Part shown: in pieces, positions 58,840 through 64,000 of the stretch
Position numbering within the stretch: position 1 is the stretch's first letter
How the letters are laid out: each line of letters begins with the position of its first letter
Source: Lottia gigantea
Taxonomy: Eukaryota > Mollusca > Gastropoda > Lottiidae
Length of the DNA: 64,000 nucleotides
Assembly (NCBI RefSeq): GCF_000327385.1
Contig: NW_008709333.1
Location: 845,545-909,544, forward strand
Direction of reading: 5' to 3'
The notes under the pieces: model-generated
Seen by the model: only the letters and a program-made list of their open reading frames with translations
Database searches by the model: none
What the model was told of the DNA's origin: nothing
Position numbers and translations under genes: made by a program

Positions 58840-61800
58840 TTAAAATCTACGAAAACCTCGCCCACGATTTCTCCGACCCCCACGTCCCCCTCGGTAACCA
58901 CCACGACCTTGACCTTGACCTGAAAAATACATTAACATAGGTCAAGAATTTGTCATTGATAGTGCATCACAGGCATTAGTCATATCATTGACAAGATTGA
59001 AAAACAATTTGCCTGAAGGTCACTCTACAACCAATCAGCTGTAATGCATCCATTAATCTACAGAGTTAAAAAAGATGGAAGCTGTTCAGAACCCCCCAAT
59101 TAAGCACCACCTTCCAGAACAAGCTGCCACAAGTTTCGTTCTTCTAATAACTTGGAATCCTGTGCAGTAGGCCCACATAACCTAATGTTTATTTGATAAT
59201 TAAGAGGGTGTAAAATTGCTGAAAAGCAATTTCTATGAAAGCACAGGCAGGGTTTGTAAACTCTGCATCCCTTTCAGAGAGTCCACATGGTTTATTTGGT
59301 ATATTTATTAGCCATGGAAGTTATAATCAGTATTTTAACCATTCTGTCTACCTACCAGTATAATTGCCAGCTTTCTCACTAAACTTTCCACTGGGTGGTG
59401 AATACAGCTGTCGTGGGTTTTTATGAGGTTTTTTACCACCGGCACCATTTGATTCAAATGTTATTGGATTAATTCTCTTTTGACTGAAAAATATTAATCA
59501 TATTGACAACAAATAGGAAAAATTTGCAGGAGAATAGAATGAGTTTGATCATTTTGATTTTCAACTGTTGAGGAAGGTTTGACATTCACAGCCTACAGCA
59601 TTAGACACATCCATAGACTGTCATGGAAAAAGCGTATAGTCATGCGGATGGGACAACAAACTGAGTCCCTGTGTGCTATACAGACTGTGCACATTAAAGA
59701 TCCCTTGCAGTCAAAAAGAGAGCACGCTAGTGCAGCTGTCCAGGCACTCATTGCACCCTGCATGGAGTTGCCTGTCTTTTTTAGACCACATGGTGCAGAA
59801 ATATATACCCCCAACTTAATAATCTATATTCATAACGATATTTTTTCCACCATCCATTATAAAGTCCCTAAGTACTAAAGAAATTATAGAAGACTTACCC
59901 TGGTGAAATTGTAGATGAATTGTTGGTATTCTGTGTTGTTGCTGATTTTGGCTGTAAAAAAGACATAACAATTAGTTATTGTAAATTCAAACTGCTGAAA
60001 ATAAAAGACCACACCCACTTCAGTATGATGATCCAAAACCCAAAATGTCACAAAATGTCAAAATTCTAAAATGCATCATACTCATTGAATTGATATGCAT
60101 TTATATGCATATTATTATTTTTTTGAAAATAGATCGATAGTGCAGGCAATGTACATTGGCTACAAATCTAGTATCTTCACAATAACAAACTATTACAAAC
60201 TTTGTCTTATAGCTTGACATTGTGAAGAGGCAAATCTCGGTGCCCAGAAAAATATATAATTTAACAATAAAACTTACAGTGATTGGTTTCCAGGAGACAG
60301 TAACAGAGATATTATAGGAGGGTGGATTGTGAAACAAATCTTTAATAATCTGATTAATATTCGATGTTATTTTTAACGCTACAACCTTGATCTTGTTCTG
60401 AAATTAGATAAAATAAATACCATTAACAACTAACACATACACGAAATTTTACATCTACAGTTCTACTTATAACTTTTGAGTTTCCGTTTGAACCATGATT
60501 ATTTGCAGGACAGGGCTCCTTTCCAATCTAGTGGATTCTCCGTACAACTAACTGTTATCACCTGGTAATACTATGGCTAGTATAAGCAAATTGAAGGAAC
60601 AAAACTGTCCATGAAGTTTTGTAGCAGGCAACTGTGCACAATGTTCTGGATCAAAACCCTTGAGTTCTTGGTGCAAAAAATAGGCTCTCTCTCTGCTGTC
60701 TTATACAGCAAATCACTGTGAATATCTCACACATCAATGTTATGTTTTAGAAATGAATTAAAATATAACCATACCTCATCTGATTTTAAACTATCCCCTG
60801 TTTTACCCTGTAACGCTGCTCGGAGTTGTTTTATATACACCTGGACACCTCGCGCAAAATACTGTAATCTGAAACCATCACAAATATAGTAAGGTGTGGA
60901 TATCTTAATACATAGCGAAACTATCGACAAGTGACTTGTTGCATTGAGTCCCCTTAATTTGCTCAAGACTTTACTCATTCAACATTAGCGGCCCTTCTAC
61001 TGGTCACACAAAAATGTCGGCCCCAGTAAATGATTGTTTAACCACAACACATGTAGCAGCATCAACTGATAATCTACTCAATCAAATAATCTTGTTTTTT
61101 TTTTACCACTCGGTCATAATCTCCATACCTTAATCTGAAATCTTTGAGTCTTTCAGCATTTTCTTCATCTGCCAGGAATCCTGGACATTTGGCGCCGAGC
61201 TGATGAAATGCAAACATCAGACATTCTACATATGAAAATTCCAGCTTGGGTTGTTCATTTGCTACTGTAGCATCGTTTTCTTCTGATGGTGGTAAGGGCA
61301 TGTACTCCTGTTAAAAAGATATTTTAATGAACGTTATCAAAATAAGGACAAGCAAAGATAGTTGTACATGTTCTGGTTTGAATCAAATCATAAATACAAG
61401 CACCCATTTTATATCAGGATAGAAATAACAATTGAAACTATGCAAAATAGAGTTCATTACTACTTACTCTTCCAAATAAATAGACTACTCATTTTGATGT
61501 TTTGAATCTTCAAGAAGTAGCCTGTGAAGTAGGCTCACATAGTAATGCAAAATCTTTAATGGGACATTCTTGTAAATGGCAGAAAATAGTATGCAAGATC
61601 TTGGATCACATCCACATATGCACAATTCAGCATAAGGTTGACCAATACATAAAATGGAAGTAGAAAGAACTGACTCACTGGATGTTATGTAAAAGTCTTG
61701 AAATGACCGGTTGGAGAGAAAAGTGTAAAATTCTGTCAAGACTTACCAGTAGTCTGTTGTAAAGATTTTCCAGTCTTTTTGAATCAATGTCACCAGCAAA

Positions 61801-64000
61801 TTCTGAGATTTCAGCCAGTATTTTTAATATATCTAGCTGGACGTTCACACCTTCCTCTGGACTAGTAATATCAGATAGGTTTGTTACCACATGATCACAT
61901 AAATAATCAACAAACGCTTTAGAATGGACATTTTTCTGAAAAAGAGAACATACATATTGAATAAACAAAAAGGCCTTAAATAATTACTATTTCTTTAAAC
62001 CAAATGAAATTTAATCATGACTGGTTTAGAGATTTAATGTAAAAGTGATACTGAGAAATAAGAGATGAATAACTTGAATGCTATTCCAATTTGCCCTGCA
62101 TCACTAACAAGACTGACCTGCATCAGGCTCAAACGGTCAGCCTGTATCATGATCAAAGGTAGCCCTAGATAAAATCATACTAGGTGTCCATCATCTATAC
62201 CTGGTTGCAACCCTAAACCATCAAATTATTGAACAATAACTATTTAACCGATTGTTATTTAGCTTTCAGCATCCAAGCATCATTAAATTTTATGACAGAA
62301 ATACACCAAGCCAATCCCATTAAATGCAAGACAACTTCCTGAGAACAAATGAGCTGATCGAAACATTGGTCTTACAGACAAACACAGGCTTTTTTGGGAC
62401 AACCTCACCCTACTATATTTAAAACAGAAGTAACTTACTGAGAATAAGGGAGCAGCTGTTTTAATACATTGTATTAATCTGTCTACACCATCAGGATCAC
62501 TAACCTACAATAATATCAATATATCAATTACTTAATAAACAGCTGAGAGAGAAGTGGGGGTTTCCAGGTTTAGATTTGTTATAGATCCCATGTGGTTGGA
62601 AAGTTTGCAATCTGATAATCCAATGGAGTTAAATTGAGGGCCTATTGGCTGTAGACTGTGTTAGGTCCGGGTTGGTGCCGAGTCGGTTGGTTATTGGGTA
62701 GTCAGGAAATTAGCCATAACTGGGTCGTTGGCAGATGTAAAATATGACATAAGAGATATGAAAGACTATGAAATGGAGAACTTAGGCCTAATTTTCAGCT
62801 CCTGACAGAAATGAAATGTGAGTTTTTTTAAGTAGAGGACATTTGCAAAACTAGTTCTTCTGATGAAGATTGTTAATTTTCAAAAATAAGGACCTGAGAT
62901 AAATAAGCAAACTTTGAACCCAGTTCCTCCAGGGTGAAAATCAATATTTCTACTTACATCAAGGGGTTGGTCTAATTCAGCCTGTGAGGCCACGATTTCC
63001 ACCAAGCTCTGACGACTCTGTACAGTTTTCATAATTCTTAGAGATCGTAATAAATCCATTATCATCATAAACTCTTCCTTCGTTACATCTTCTAGAACCT
63101 GGAAATAAAAATGAATGGAGTTTTACGTCCTACTTTTCTGCACCTTGTGGGCTAATGAAGACGGGCAACGCCATGCAGGGTGCCATGAGGGAAACTTTGC
63201 CAGGACAGCGGCATTAGCCTCCTAGGTTTCTTTCTCCAATTGCAATGGGATCTTTAACATCCAGTCTGTAGCAAACTGGGCTACAGTTCTTCTACCCATC
63301 TGAATGACTGGACGATTCTTCTATGTCAGGTTGACAAAAACCATACACATGCTGGGACAACCCAAATGTAAATATTACCTTTTTAGACATAGTTAAAACA
63401 TATTCTTCTGCCTCTTTATCCAGAGTTTCCTCCGGTAATGTTTTTAGTTTAGTTGTTAGGAATTTTAACGCTCTATCTCGTACAGAATCATCTTCTTCAT
63501 GATCTCCTACTATCTGGTCAAATATTCCTTGTAATGTACCTGAAATTACACCAGATATTTTTTTTTGTCAAAAGTGAACATTAACACCAAAATGGAATAA
63601 AAATGTTCAATTTTCAAGGCAACTTAATTCAAAATTGATTTGAGTTATTGATCAGATAACATGAATACACAAATCGTAACTTAAGTTTTAGAGAATATAG
63701 CCCCTGGTCACTTAAGAGCACAATTACTCTATTACTAAGGAACAAAATCCCTGTTAATCTAAAAATTGATACCGGTAATTTAAAACTTGTTGAGCCTTCA
63801 GCAACAGCTCTGTTGAGGTTTCTATATGTTTCAACCATGCAACTTAATCTGAGGCTAAAGGTTAGGGGTTAAGTTTAAAGAAAGCTACCTACCTTTAACA
63901 TTAATAGCAAAAAGACTAAACAACGAAGACTGAACTATACTGATCTCCCCTTGGTCATCACAAGCTAGAATCTGAGTTAATGCCCCTGATATCTTCGTTA
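58840..64000 (-). CDS. API5: Apoptosis inhibitor 5, C-terminal 438 residues (5' end outside window)
   Basis: Eleven exons in phase: 64000-63893 (partial), 63539-63379, 63098-62958, 62504-62439, 61935-61747, 61307-61129, 60868-60775, 60397-60278, 59951-59899, 59483-59356, 58919-58840. API5 (AAC-11) is a nuclear, mostly helical HEAT/ARM-like protein that dampens E2F1-linked apoptosis and binds partners such as Acinus and FGF2. Family landmarks seen in order: ALTQILACDDQGEISIVQSS, TLPEETLDKEAEEYVLTMSK, VLEDVTKEEF, LEFSYVECLMFAFHQLG, LQYFARGVQVYIKQLRAALQ, NKIKVVALKITSNI and PPSYNISVTVSWKP. The tail is disordered: QKRINPITFES, then SPPSGKFSEKAGNY and a final RGG-rich segment (GRGGYRGGRGGRRNRG), which suggests RNA binding. 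About 85 residues expected from family length are missing upstream because the window ends. Confidence 0.95.
59545..59810. repeat. Dispersed ~240-bp element: plus-strand piece beside a minus-strand copy
   Basis: ATTTTCAACTGTTGAGG and TTCACAGCCTACAGCA (59558-59605) are the plus-strand tail. From 59810 down to 59640 a minus-strand copy reads CATGCAGGGTGCAATGAGTG, CTGGACAGCTGCACTAG, GGGATCTTTAATGTGCACAG and GTTGTCCCATCC. The two are head-to-head inside an API5 intron. Confidence 0.65.
63105..63335 (+). repeat. Dispersed ~240-bp element, best-kept copy
   Basis: ATGAATGGAGTTTTACGTCC, TACTTTTCTGCACCTTGTGG, GCTAATGAAGACGGGC, CATGCAGGGTGCCATGAGGG, AGGACAGCGGCATTAGCC, GGGATCTTTAACATCCAG and CTGTAGCA follow in the family order. 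The copy starts within 10 bp of the acceptor side of exon 63098-62958 and is antisense to API5. Confidence 0.75.

Noticed and set aside
1-64000. Retrovirus-like, Polinton or other capsid-bearing fossil elements
   Set aside because: I saw no paired long terminal repeats and no reverse-transcriptase, integrase, polymerase or capsid-like reading frame in the window.

Overview
The window is intron-rich, AT-rich animal nuclear DNA. Spliceosomal exons with GT/AG borders, 5-11 kb introns, tRNA-derived SINEs, foldback MITEs and minisatellites rule out a prokaryote. The protein families and the repeat style (hammerhead-type dispersed repeats, short foldback elements) suggest a lophotrochozoan, perhaps a gastropod mollusc. 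That placement is an impression and was not tested.

Four protein-coding genes are supported, each rebuilt exon by exon with phases that agree. (1) 3836-30589, minus: an ORP5/ORP8-type oxysterol-binding-protein-related protein (PH domain, ORD with EQISHHPP, C-terminal membrane anchor), with two alternative N-termini. (2) 35910-40115, plus: a coding-intronless 1401-residue protein with three C2HC zinc fingers and an unusual C-terminal helical repeat; I do not recognise it. (3) 43732-56272, plus: a 26-coding-exon, 1068-residue protein with two calponin-homology domains followed by ankyrin repeats. (4) 58840 to beyond 64000, minus: apoptosis inhibitor 5 (API5), with its 5' part outside the window. 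Genes 1 and 2 are divergent across about 5 kb that holds a 441-base assembly gap. Genes 3 and 4 are convergent. The four genes have no evident common pathway.

The space between exons is packed with repeats: a dispersed ~240-bp element in both orientations, a 51-bp minisatellite that looks grown from that element's head, at least four foldback/MITE families, tRNA-derived SINE pieces, and many tandem arrays, several lying directly against splice sites of gene 3. The most interesting layer is a set of short motifs that fold on paper as type I hammerhead ribozymes (CTGANGA, short stem II, GAAAC, GTH cleavage triplet, matching stem I arms). They belong to at least three sequence families: a ~100-115-bp tandem monomer at four loci (3.3, 21.7, 25.7 kb and a fragment at 12.26 kb, with a remnant at 34.2 kb), a separate motif at 12.33 kb, and minimal motifs with almost no stem III inside foldback elements at 22.5 and 50.6 kb. 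They resemble the hammerheads known from metazoan retrozymes and Penelope-like elements, but no reverse-transcriptase reading frame is present here. All folds were done by eye.
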